This document shows positions 26,556-34,303 of a stretch of 64,000 nucleotides of DNA, in pieces. Location: NCBI GenBank assembly GCA_900550285.1, contig URRW01000008.1, positions 15,796 through 79,795 of the forward strand, read 5' to 3'. The stretch is from an uncultured Lachnospiraceae bacterium (GTDB lineage: Bacteria > Bacillota > Clostridia > Lachnospirales > Lachnospiraceae). The position numbers and the translations under genes are program-made. The notes under the pieces were generated by a model. That model ran no database searches. It saw only the letters and a program-made list of their open reading frames with translations, and was not told the DNA's origin. Within the stretch, counting starts at the first letter, position 1. The number at the start of each line of letters is the position of its first letter.

Positions 26556-26708
26556 CGTTTCCCCCATTCCGCCGCCGGACAGCATCCGTCCCCCCTGCCT
26601 CCGGCGGCTCCATGCTTCCAGTATAAAACCTCCCCCCGCCATGCCGCAATCCCTGCGGGCGCACAATCGATTTCTAAATTCCGCCTTTCTTTTTCAAAAG
26701 AAAACTGT

Positions 26709-26714
26709 TATAAT
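26709..26714 (+). promoter_or_regulatory. Possible -10 element of the TSCPD-murG unit
   Basis: A perfect TATAAT 51 bases upstream of the TSCPD start. The expected -35 position holds only a T-rich, non-consensus hexamer, so this is a partial promoter call. Confidence 0.35.
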
Positions 26715-26764
26715 CCGTAACGAGACAAAAATTTCGGATTTTCGACAACAGGAGGAAATAAATC

Positions 26765-27010
26765 ATGGTATACAAAACAAAAGGAACCTGTTCTACCGCG
26801 ATCGATGTGGAATTAGACGGCGACACGATCAAATCCGTTTCTTTTACCGGCGGCTGCAACGGTAATCTGAAGGGAATTTCCAGCCTCGTGACCGGCATGA
26901 AGGCTCAGGACGCCATCGAACGCCTCAAAGGCATCCAGTGCGGCTTTAAGCCCACCTCTTGCCCCGATCAGCTCGCGCACGCGCTGGAGGAAATGCTTGG
27001 CGCCAACTGA
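26765..27010 (+). CDS. TSCPD-domain protein (TIGR03905-like)
   Basis: 81 residues spanning a whole TSCPD domain: VYKTKGTCSTAIDVELDGDTIKSVSFTGGCNGNLKGI at the front and FKPTSCPDQLAHALEEML at the back. The TSCPD domain was named from the C-terminal region of some ribonucleotide reductases; stand-alone copies such as this have no assigned function. Its Cys residues (three, including SCPDQ) could bind metal. It has a good CAGGAGG site. murG begins 39 bases downstream, so the two are probably co-transcribed. Confidence 0.82.
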   Translation: MVYKTKGTCSTAIDVELDGDTIKSVSFTGGCNGNLKGISSLVTGMKAQDAIERLKGIQCGFKPTSCPDQLAHALEEMLGAN

Positions 27011-27049
27011 TCCGGCACAGCAAAAAGTGATGTTTAGGAGATCCTGAAA

Positions 27050-28126
27050 ATGAGTAAAAAAATCGTTCTTACCGGCGGCGGGACAGCCGGTCATATTACC
27101 CCGAATATCGCCCTGCTCCCCGGCTTGAAGCAGGCGGGTTATGAGGTGTTTTATATCGGTTCCTACGACGGGATGGAAAAACGGCTGATGGCTGATTTTG
27201 ACGTTCCCTATTACGGCATTTCCACCGGAAAATTCCGCCGGTATTTTGATCTGAAAAATTTTACCGATCCGTTCCGCGTGATCAAGGGCTGCTCAGAAGC
27301 CCGCAAGCTCTTAAAACAGATCCAGCCGGACATCGTTTTTTCAAAGGGCGGTTTCGTATCCGTCCCGGTCGTGCGCGCGGCGGCGTCCTTAAAGATCCCC
27401 TGCGTAATCCACGAATCGGATATGACTCCCGGGCTTGCCAACAAGCTCTGCATCCCTGCCGCCAAAAAAATCTGCTGCAATTTTCCTGAGACGCTCAAAA
27501 CGCTCCCTCCGGAAAAGAGCATTTTGACCGGTTCCCCGATCCGTCAGGAGCTGCTTTCCGGCAACAAGCAGGCTGCCCGGACACTCTGCGGCTTCGATAC
27601 CTCAAAGCCGGTCCTCATGGTCATCGGCGGCTCCCTCGGCTCTGCCGTGATCAATCAGTCAGTCCGCGAAGCCCTGCCTAACCTGCTTAAGGATTTCCAG
27701 ATCATCCACATCTGCGGAAAGGATAAGATCGACAATCTTTTGCTCAAGCAGAAGGGCTACCGCCAGTTTGAATATGTCAAAGGGGAGTTAAAGGATTTCT
27801 TCGCCCTCGCGGACGTAGTCGTTTCCAGAGCCGGCGCAAACGCGATCTGCGAACTGCTCGCCTTAAAAAAGCCGAATCTGCTCATTCCGCTTTCTGCGGG
27901 CGCAAGCCGCGGCGACCAGCTTTTAAACGCGCGCTCCTTTGAGGCGCAGGGCTTCTCCATCGTGATCGACGAAGACTACCTGTCTCCCGATCTCCTTACC
28001 GAAAAGGTACACGAGCTCTACTGCAGCCGCCAGACCTATATTGACGCGATGGAAAAGAGCCGTCAGACGGACGCGATCCCGACGATCCTCAGTCTTTTTG
28101 AGGAAGTCCGCGCCAAAACTATGTGA
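27050..28126 (+). CDS. murG: MurG glycosyltransferase, GT28
   Basis: 358 residues. It transfers GlcNAc from UDP-GlcNAc to lipid I, giving lipid II at the inner face of the membrane. The Gly-rich loops TGGGTAGHITPN (near residue 10) and VIGGSLGSAVINQSV (about 190) and the UDP-binding VSRAGANAICELLALKKPNLLIPL are all present. Many Clostridia have this murG outside the dcw cluster, as here. It follows the TSCPD gene. The 3' end runs into an 11-bp tandem repeat that includes its stop codon, then a terminator. Confidence 0.92.
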   Translation: MSKKIVLTGGGTAGHITPNIALLPGLKQAGYEVFYIGSYDGMEKRLMADFDVPYYGISTGKFRRYFDLKNFTDPFRVIKGCSEARKLLKQIQPDIVFSKGGFVSVPVVRAAASLKIPCVIHESDMTPGLANKLCIPAAKKICCNFPETLKTLPPEKSILTGSPIRQELLSGNKQAARTLCGFDTSKPVLMVIGGSLGSAVINQSVREALPNLLKDFQIIHICGKDKIDNLLLKQKGYRQFEYVKGELKDFFALADVVVSRAGANAICELLALKKPNLLIPLSAGASRGDQLLNARSFEAQGFSIVIDEDYLSPDLLTEKVHELYCSRQTYIDAMEKSRQTDAIPTILSLFEEVRAKTM

Positions 28127-28194
28127 ATACCATATGAAGATTATATGAGCACTATATAACGGCTATATAAAGACTATATGAATCCTATGTGAAA
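28118..28194 (+). repeat. Seven tandem 11-bp degenerate repeats
   Basis: Seven consecutive 11-base units with consensus ACTATATGAAN begin at 28118, 28129, 28140, 28151, 28162, 28173 and 28184. The first unit includes the murG stop codon (28124-28126). Units vary at two or three positions but never in length. Confidence 0.85.
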
Positions 28195-28272
28195 TAACAG
28201 AACCGTCCTACCGGACATGACGGATATAACATCAGAAATAAATCAGAAATTCGACCTGATATTGATTTGTAT

Positions 28273-28320
28273 GCGCGGGACAGAGCTTTCATCCATGCTC
28301 CTGTCCCGCCCTTTTTTATT
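28273..28320 (+). terminator. Rho-independent terminator after murG
   Basis: GCGGGACAGAGC and GCTCCTGTCCCGC form a strong stem around a short loop, then CCTTTTTT. It lies about 150 bases after the murG stop, beyond the 11-bp repeats. Confidence 0.85.
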
Positions 28321-28385
28321 TATCTTTTTTATCCTTGCTTTTTTTACCCTCAGTGTACAAGGGCATCTTTGGTCTTTGCCTTTCT

Positions 28386-28796
28386 TTATCCGCAGATCTG
28401 TTCCCTGATCGCCGCCAGCTCTTCTGCGGAAGGGTTCTGGGGCTCCCAGCCGATCTTCTGCCCGTCGTTTTCATAGCGCGGGATCAGATGGATGTGGAAA
28501 TGGGGTACGGTCTGTCCGGCTGCCTCTTTGTTATTCTGGACAATGTTAAATCCGTCGCAGCCAAGCTTCTCCGTGATCTGTCCTGCCATCTTCTTTGCCA
28601 GCAAAAAGGCTCTTTCGCACCAGTCCTCCGGAAGCTCATAAAGATCCGCAAAATGCTCTTTCGGCAGGACAAGCGCATGCCCCCTTGCGGCAGGCCCCAG
28701 ATCCAGGATCACACGGAATGCTTCATCCTCATAAAGCGTATTGGACGGAATCTCCCCGTTCGCAATCTTACAAAAAATACAATCGTCTTTTTTCAT
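28386..28796 (-). CDS. HIT-family protein
   Basis: 136 residues, a full histidine-triad domain. The N-terminal CIFCKIANGEIPSN with Cys pair, and the triad HFHIHLIPR (His99, His101, His103) are both intact. HIT proteins hydrolyse nucleoside phosphoramidates or related nucleotides. It follows the rhomboid gene with a four-base ATGA overlap, so the two are translationally coupled. Confidence 0.92.
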   Translation of the reverse strand: MKKDDCIFCKIANGEIPSNTLYEDEAFRVILDLGPAARGHALVLPKEHFADLYELPEDWCERAFLLAKKMAGQITEKLGCDGFNIVQNNKEAAGQTVPHFHIHLIPRYENDGQKIGWEPQNPSAEELAAIREQICG

Positions 28797-29458
28797 CCTC
28801 TTTTTCCTTCTTTCTGATAGTTTGGAAGCACAGGCGGTATGATGCTCAGCAAAAAGCCCAGAATAAAGCCGCTCAGCAGACCGCCCACATGCGCCGCATT
28901 GTTCACATAGACGCTCCCGAAGCCTGCATACAACGATAAAAATACTGCAAACACCGCACGTCCCAGCGAAATCTGCGCTGCTGCGCCCCGGCGCATGATA
29001 ACGAGAAACAAAAGCGCCCCGGTCAGCCCAAAGACCGCCCCGCTTGCCCCGATGGAATCATAAAACCCGCCCGTCGAAAGCTCAAATGCCGCCGATAAAA
29101 GATTTCCGCACACAGCGGCCCCAAAATACAGGATCAGAAACCGCACCTTTCCAAGACACCGCTCCACAATATCCCCGCAGCAATACAAAAGCAGCATGTT
29201 ATTGAGCAGATGCTCGATGTCGGCATGCAAAAACGCCGCAGTGACCAGCCTGTAAAGCCCGCCCTTTTCATAAAGCAGATATACCGCGCTGAAACACCCT
29301 TTTGCCTCCATCCACCGACCAAGCTCCGGGGCAATCAGCCCTGCCACAAAAATCCCGGCATTTAAGCAGACCAGCGCCGCCGTACAGACCGGTACTTTCC
29401 CGCCGTTAAAGCTTTTGCCCGCATATCCGCCGTTTCCCATTTTTTCCCGGTACTCCAT
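28793..29458 (-). CDS. Rhomboid-family intramembrane serine protease
   Basis: 221 residues with six or seven membrane segments. The catalytic Ser is Ser139 in SIGASGAVFGLTG and the catalytic His is His190 in NNAAHVGGLLSGF; EHLLNNMLLLYCCG near residue 83 supplies the conserved His-Asn segment. It cleaves membrane proteins within the bilayer; the substrate is unknown. It shares an ATGA with the HIT gene downstream. Confidence 0.92.
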   Translation of the reverse strand: MEYREKMGNGGYAGKSFNGGKVPVCTAALVCLNAGIFVAGLIAPELGRWMEAKGCFSAVYLLYEKGGLYRLVTAAFLHADIEHLLNNMLLLYCCGDIVERCLGKVRFLILYFGAAVCGNLLSAAFELSTGGFYDSIGASGAVFGLTGALLFLVIMRRGAAAQISLGRAVFAVFLSLYAGFGSVYVNNAAHVGGLLSGFILGFLLSIIPPVLPNYQKEGKRG

Positions 29459-29553
29459 AGCTGTCTCCTCCTGTACATGAGGTTATCACGTCAGTGCGCT
29501 GATGTCAACGCTCATTCCCCTGCGCTTTTATACCGGTCTGAGCCGTCCCCCTG

Positions 29554-30804
29554 CTAAGCCCTTTCACACAGGAAGTGCTCCCTTCCGAAGCTGACCTGAT
29601 CCCCTTCCCGCAAAGGCTCTGCCTCGTTTGGAAGCAGCTTTTTGCCATTGACGCATGTTCCGTTGCGGGAATTTAAGTCCCTCACATAAAGCCCCTTTTC
29701 CCCGGCTTCTATCCGGGCATGAAGCCTGCTTACAGAACGGTCCTCCAGCACGACCGTCACCCTTCCCTGCATTTTCCCGAACGTGATCGGAAAATCCCGC
29801 AGCAGGATTTTCCTGCCGCCCTCCTCCGATTTTAAACACAGCGGTTTTTGGACAGAAGCCTCCCTCTTATCCAGATCCGCAAAATATACCGTCTCCTGAC
29901 TGCCGCTTTCGTAAAGCTGCTGCTCATAGCTGTCCCACACCATGTCGGACCATTCCTCTGCCGTCTCCTGCTCTGTTCCCTGCTTCTTCTCCCTTTGCAA
30001 AAATGACAGCAGCCGCTTAAACACGCCAGTTTTTCTGTCCTTTTTCTTTCCGGCAGCTTCTTCCAGCCATTCCTCCTGTCCGGCTGCGAAATCATCCTCC
30101 GGCAGCAAAAAACTGCTTCCGCCTGTCTCTGCCGCCTCAGACATCCAGCCGTTTTCACCGGCTGTCCGCTCTGTTTCCTCTGACGTCCTCCCTGCCGTTT
30201 CTCCGCCGCGCCTGTCCGGATCTTCCTGCGTTCCCCATCCTGTTTTTACCGCCGCCAGCTCCTTTTCCAGCAGCGGCAGAAATGAGGACAGCACAAAATA
30301 ATCCGCTTTAGACATCCGGTAAAACTCATACGCCAGATTGACCGCCTGTTCCTGCCCGTGATCCGTATGTCCCAAAAAGAAATCCGCCAGCCCCCCGTAC
30401 TGGCTTTCTGCGCTCCTGCTGCCGGGATAAAAAGCAAAATACAGCTCCCTCGTCTCCACATCGGCAAAGATCATCCCCTCTTCCAGCAAAAGCCCCGATT
30501 CATCCAGCATGTATTCCCCCAGATCCGTCTGAACCGCCGCAATCTCCCGGATGATATACGCAAGATCCGCCGCCTTTAGCTTTCCGCCCTCATACAGCCG
30601 TTCCAGCGGCTGTTTGGAGGAAATCTCATAATACAGAAAATCCTCGCCGTCCATCTGGCGCAGACTGCATGGCAGAAGCCTCCCGATCCTGTTGTGCATC
30701 ATAATCCGGTAATCATACCGCTCTGCCAGCTCTTCCCCGCTGCACGCCAGCACCATATAGCTGTGATTCAATTCCCTTTTATATACTGCTTCCCGCTTCA
30801 TCAT
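29554..30804 (-). CDS. FHA-domain protein of the Tad pilus operon
   Basis: 416 residues. The N-terminal ~170 residues resemble the DUF6382-type domain seen with FHA in clostridial Tad operons. A long low-complexity Glu/Thr/Lys linker follows, then a C-terminal FHA domain (about 325-416) with the phosphopeptide-binding pattern FGKMQGR, SVSRLHARIE, DLNSRNGTCVNG. FHA domains bind phosphothreonine. It is the last gene of the ten-gene operon and overlaps the TadE-like gene by four bases (ATGA). Confidence 0.85.
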   Translation of the reverse strand: MMKREAVYKRELNHSYMVLACSGEELAERYDYRIMMHNRIGRLLPCSLRQMDGEDFLYYEISSKQPLERLYEGGKLKAADLAYIIREIAAVQTDLGEYMLDESGLLLEEGMIFADVETRELYFAFYPGSRSAESQYGGLADFFLGHTDHGQEQAVNLAYEFYRMSKADYFVLSSFLPLLEKELAAVKTGWGTQEDPDRRGGETAGRTSEETERTAGENGWMSEAAETGGSSFLLPEDDFAAGQEEWLEEAAGKKKDRKTGVFKRLLSFLQREKKQGTEQETAEEWSDMVWDSYEQQLYESGSQETVYFADLDKREASVQKPLCLKSEEGGRKILLRDFPITFGKMQGRVTVVLEDRSVSRLHARIEAGEKGLYVRDLNSRNGTCVNGKKLLPNEAEPLREGDQVSFGREHFLCERA

Positions 30805-31244
30805 CCTGCATTCCCTCCGGTATCCGTTCCCTGCCCGCCTCCAACGTCCTGCATCCCTTCCAGCATCCTGATCCCCCTGATATACGGCACTGCTTCCCGC
30901 ACTGCCGCCTTTTGTTTCACATAAAGCGGCTTTACGGCGCTTCCCAGCTTTGAAAACGGCGTTTCCCTCGTCATCGTTACCGTAACGCTCAAAATTCCGC
31001 TGTCTACCCGGCAGCTTTCTTCCGAAAAACGAAGCGCTTCCCCCTCCATGATCTCTTCCAGCTGCTTCTGCACATATCCTGCGCCCCGCTCCGGGAACCT
31101 GCTCCCCCGGAATGCCGCGGCATATGCCGCCTGCGATAAAAAGCAGCCCTGATACAGATAGCTCCCCAACCAGATTAAAAGCACAATAACGATCGACGCA
31201 AGCGGAAGGATCAGCGCCGCTTCCACGACAACATACCCTTCCAT
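30801..31244 (-). CDS. TadE-like minor pseudopilin, second copy
   Basis: 147 residues. The chain begins MEG, then YVVVEAALILPLASIVIVLLIWLGSYL. If cleaved after the Gly at residue 3, Glu falls at +5, the class III prepilin pattern processed by the neighbouring TadV-type peptidase. An open frame continues far upstream but overlaps the peptidase gene out of frame and has no start nearby, so the ATG at 31244 is chosen. Three 18-bp repeats carrying ribosome-site sequence lie just upstream. Confidence 0.78.
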   Translation of the reverse strand: MEGYVVVEAALILPLASIVIVLLIWLGSYLYQGCFLSQAAYAAAFRGSRFPERGAGYVQKQLEEIMEGEALRFSEESCRVDSGILSVTVTMTRETPFSKLGSAVKPLYVKQKAAVREAVPYIRGIRMLEGMQDVGGGQGTDTGGNAG

Positions 31245-31298
31245 GCCGCTTCCTTTTATCCTGCCGCCTCCTTTTCCCCTGCCGCCTCCTTTTACCCT
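31245..31298 (-). repeat. Three tandem 18-bp repeats carrying Shine-Dalgarno sequence
   Basis: On the minus strand the 18-base unit AGGRTAAAAGGAGGCGGC is present three times with two or three changes (units at 31245-31262, 31263-31280, 31281-31298). Each has AAGGAGG or AAGGAAG. It fills the gap between the prepilin peptidase stop and the TadE-like start. Confidence 0.8.
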
Positions 31299-31726
31299 GC
31301 CCGCTCCAGAAATCCCGTCAGCAAAAGTGACGTCAGCAGAAACGGGGCAAAGGGCAGCCTGCTCGTTTTCCGCAGCTTTCCCGCCGTCATTCCGATCCCC
31401 GCCCAGACTCCCGCCAGCAAGGAGGCGGTGCACAAAACCGACAGGCACAGTCTCCATCCCAGCAAAAGCCCCAGCACCAAAAGCATCAGCCCGTCGCCTT
31501 TCCCGATCTTTCCTTCTGTCAAAAGGCTCATCGCCAGAAATACGCCCGCCGGGGCAAGCGCCGCCAACAGTGCCGCCGGCGTTTCCCGCCCCCGGCTCAG
31601 GCGGATCCCCGCCGCGCACACCCCTGCTGCCGCCCCTGCCCACAGCGTCCATGCCGCGATCCTTTGTCTGACGCAGTCCGTTACCGAACAGCACGCCCCA
31701 AATACGATTGCCATTCCGATTTCCAT
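31292..31726 (-). CDS. Prepilin peptidase, A24 family (TadV-like)
   Basis: 144 residues with about five membrane segments. The two catalytic aspartates of A24 peptidases are visible: one in SVTDCVRQRI near residue 17 and one in GKIGKGDGLMLLVLG (the GxGD motif). The length matches the short TadV/CpaA type, which only cleaves leader peptides. It sits between two TadE-like genes and would process the Flp and TadE-like pseudopilins here. Confidence 0.88.
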   Translation of the reverse strand: MEIGMAIVFGACCSVTDCVRQRIAAWTLWAGAAAGVCAAGIRLSRGRETPAALLAALAPAGVFLAMSLLTEGKIGKGDGLMLLVLGLLLGWRLCLSVLCTASLLAGVWAGIGMTAGKLRKTSRLPFAPFLLTSLLLTGFLERAG

Positions 31727-31756
31727 TTTTCTCCATAATCCTCCCCATTTCCATTC

Positions 31757-32533
31757 TCAGCCGCACGACGGGCACGGATGCCGTCCCGACTCGACCGCCT
31801 CCGTCAGCGTAACGCTCTCGATCGTCCGTTTTAACCCGGTACAGTTTACGGTGCTATGATACCTGCTCCCGCCTTCCGTAATATATACAAGGCTGCTTTT
31901 TCCGCCGCAGGCAAGGCACGGCGTATATTTTCCGCCGTCCTCTGTATCCATGCCCTGCGCCTGCTCCCTGTCCACCATCTGAATGGCGGGATTTAAATAG
32001 CGGCAGCCCCTGTCCCTGTGATAAGCGCTCCCCGACCGGGTAATGTATACAAGCTCCTCTTCCTCTCCGGGGCGTTCACTGCCTGCCCCGCTTAAATCAT
32101 AACCGTTCCATTTGTGCATCACACAGCCGTTTGCCGTATAACCTCCGCCAAATGCCGCCACTCCGAACGGGGCTTTGATCCGGTTGACATTCATCAGCCT
32201 GATCTCACAGTCCCCGCCTTCCTGTCCATACGCATACAGCGCCATCTGCCTCCCGGTCTGATGCAGCTTTGCCTCCTCTGCCGAATAGGTCCGAAACATC
32301 AAAAGCAGGGACAGCAGATTGACTGCCGCAAATAAAAAGATCGGCAGTACCAACGCCGCTTCCACCGTCATATTTCCGGGAAGCCCCCGGCAGGATGCCC
32401 TTTTTTCCTTCTTGCGGCATCGGAAGCCATCTGCACAGAAACTGCCCTGTCCGTCCGTTTTTTGCCTGCTGCTTTGGAGAGAAAGCCGCAGAAAATATCC
32501 GTCTGCTATTTTTTTCGATTTCCAAAAAGACAT
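31757..32533 (-). CDS. TadE-like protein with C-terminal Cys/His repeats
   Basis: 258 residues. A basic N-terminal region ends with GNMTVEAALVLPIFLFAAVNLLSLLLMF; Glu is at +5 after the Gly, the TadE pseudopilin pattern. The C-terminal third has two copies of a ~45-residue unit, LVYITRSGSAYHRDRGCRYL...PCLACG and LVYITEGGSRYHSTVNCTGL...PCPSCG, each with one His and Cys...CxxC. Such units could bind metal or form disulfides outside the cell. The gene sits 18 bases after the DUF5702 gene. Confidence 0.82.
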   Translation of the reverse strand: MSFWKSKKIADGYFLRLSLQSSRQKTDGQGSFCADGFRCRKKEKRASCRGLPGNMTVEAALVLPIFLFAAVNLLSLLLMFRTYSAEEAKLHQTGRQMALYAYGQEGGDCEIRLMNVNRIKAPFGVAAFGGGYTANGCVMHKWNGYDLSGAGSERPGEEEELVYITRSGSAYHRDRGCRYLNPAIQMVDREQAQGMDTEDGGKYTPCLACGGKSSLVYITEGGSRYHSTVNCTGLKRTIESVTLTEAVESGRHPCPSCG

Positions 32534-32551
32534 CCTGCCCGTCCCTCCCCT

Positions 32552-34051
32552 CTATTCATACTCATATCTGCGGGTGATCTCGTAGCTTCCCGTGTAGCCG
32601 CTCACTACCCTGATGCACGCCTCCATGCCGTCGATCAGCCCGTCAATCCTGAACTGCCCGTTTCCCGGCGTCAGCCGTATATCGCTCTCCATGATGTCCG
32701 CCAGCCCCTTTACCGCGTCCTTGGAACCATGGCAAAACAGCAGCGCCCCGAGATAATCCCTGTATGACAGACCGCTTTGCGGACTGCTGTACGAATCCAG
32801 ATGCATCCGGTATGTTAAAAGCTGTGAAAACGGCGTATTCCACGTGCCGTCTGTTTTCATGATCGGGACCTTATCCCCTTTCAGCAGTATACGGATGTCC
32901 TTGACGCTCTCCGCATAAGCCCATGCGAACAGGATCACCGTCGCAATCGTATCCGCCATTTCCGGCAGCCCTACGATCCCCGCGATGAGCTTTGCCGCGA
33001 GCTCCGCCTCGCTGCGCAGGGCGCTTCCGAATAAAAAAGCGGCGTTTGCAGCCTCCCGTATGAGCAAAAGCTCCCGCAGCGTTTTCTTTAAATTTTCCTG
33101 ATCCTGCGTTTCCTGCTGCAAAATATATTCCACCTGATACGCCAACGCGGAATTTTCTTTTTCCTGACCGAAATATCCGCATTTTTCCAGAATATATGCG
33201 TACAGCAGCCCGTTTGCCAAGAGCCCGTCCGCCTTATCCTTGTCCGCGGAAAGCCCCGTGCCCTGATTCAGGTTCCGCACAGACGGCCTGCTCTCTCCCG
33301 AAATCGACGCGCCGGAAATCTTCATTCCCTGCGCAGCCACGCCTAAAATTCCTTCTCCCCGCGTCGCCTGCACAGCGTCGGAGGGCGTTTCCGGGATTTC
33401 CCCATCCCAGTCCTCATCCTCCAGCTTTTTCTTATGGAGGATTTCTTCTTTCATCGCCTCCTCTGCCGCGTCCCATTCCGCTTCCATGTCATGTCCCTGC
33501 CATTTTTCCGTATCGCGCCCAAAGCCAAGCAGCTCCTCCGCCAGCGAAATCCCGTTTGTATCCTTCATATACTCGACCACATGATATTTCAGCACGCTTC
33601 CCTCTTCGTCCGTCGCGATCCCCGCCTGCTGCAACGTGACCGACTGCGTTGAAAGTCCCGTAATGTCTTTTGCCCCGGACAGTACGGCAAACTCCTCCTG
33701 CGGTCTTAAATTTCTCTCCATATAATCGAAAATATGCTCTTCCGTCCGGTGATAGGACGGATCGCCCGTCCCATAGGAGGTGTCGATAAAAAACAGCTCA
33801 TACTGCTTCAGCATTTCCCGATGGTATTCCGCCAGCGCCGAATCCAGCGCCATATCCGCACAGCATTCAATATGCAGGCGGATCGTCGAAATCCTCGCCG
33901 CCGTTATGACCGCCATGATCATCGACAGCAAAATTCCCATGACCAGCACCAGATATACTGTCATATAGCCGGGCTGACCGCCGCAGCCTTTGCCGCAGCG
34001 GTTCCCGTCAGGCTTTTTTGCAGACGCACGGGCTGTAAGCTCCCGGCTCAT
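32552..34051 (-). CDS. DUF5702 (TadG-like) pilus-associated protein
   Basis: 499 residues. The N-terminal membrane helix PGYMTVYLVLVMGILLSMIMAVITAARIS is followed by a large, probably extracytoplasmic domain ending in a conserved-looking SGYTGSYEITRRYEYE. DUF5702 proteins accompany Tad operons in Clostridia, where they take the place of TadG. The residue at +5 after the candidate cleavage Gly is Tyr, not Glu, so it may not be processed like the others. It overlaps the Flp1 gene by four bases (ATGA). Confidence 0.8.
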   Translation of the reverse strand: MSRELTARASAKKPDGNRCGKGCGGQPGYMTVYLVLVMGILLSMIMAVITAARISTIRLHIECCADMALDSALAEYHREMLKQYELFFIDTSYGTGDPSYHRTEEHIFDYMERNLRPQEEFAVLSGAKDITGLSTQSVTLQQAGIATDEEGSVLKYHVVEYMKDTNGISLAEELLGFGRDTEKWQGHDMEAEWDAAEEAMKEEILHKKKLEDEDWDGEIPETPSDAVQATRGEGILGVAAQGMKISGASISGESRPSVRNLNQGTGLSADKDKADGLLANGLLYAYILEKCGYFGQEKENSALAYQVEYILQQETQDQENLKKTLRELLLIREAANAAFLFGSALRSEAELAAKLIAGIVGLPEMADTIATVILFAWAYAESVKDIRILLKGDKVPIMKTDGTWNTPFSQLLTYRMHLDSYSSPQSGLSYRDYLGALLFCHGSKDAVKGLADIMESDIRLTPGNGQFRIDGLIDGMEACIRVVSGYTGSYEITRRYEYE

Positions 34052-34260
34052 ATCTTTCCCGCCTGAGATGTGATCTTTCCAAAAATTGATGTGACCAGTT
34101 CCGTGATTCTGTCCTTAAAGATCAATACCAGCCCTACGGCGACAAGGATCAAAAGCACGATCTCTACCGTTCCGACTCCGTCTTCATTTCCCAATACCTC
34201 CCGCACACGCTGTTTCATACGGCACCATGCCGCCTTCATGCTCTGTCTTACATACATCAT
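34048..34260 (-). CDS. Flp1-family type IVb pilin
   Basis: 70 residues from the ATG at 34260, which has GGGAGG seven bases upstream. The prepilin pattern EDGVGTVEIVLLILVAVGLVLIF puts Gly before a +5 Glu and a hydrophobic helix, and the remaining chain after it is ~20 residues, the length of a Flp pilin. It is the probable major subunit of the pilus. The prepilin peptidase is in the same operon. Confidence 0.88.
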   Translation of the reverse strand: MMYVRQSMKAAWCRMKQRVREVLGNEDGVGTVEIVLLILVAVGLVLIFKDRITELVTSIFGKITSQAGKI

Positions 34261-34303
34261 TCCGATTCCTCCCATCTGTTCATCGTTTCATTTTGCAGCC
34301 TTG

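Noticed and set aside
31299..31775. Upstream extension of the TadE-like frame
   Set aside because: It overlaps the prepilin peptidase out of frame, is Gly/Arg-rich shadow sequence, and the peptidase frame has clear catalytic motifs.
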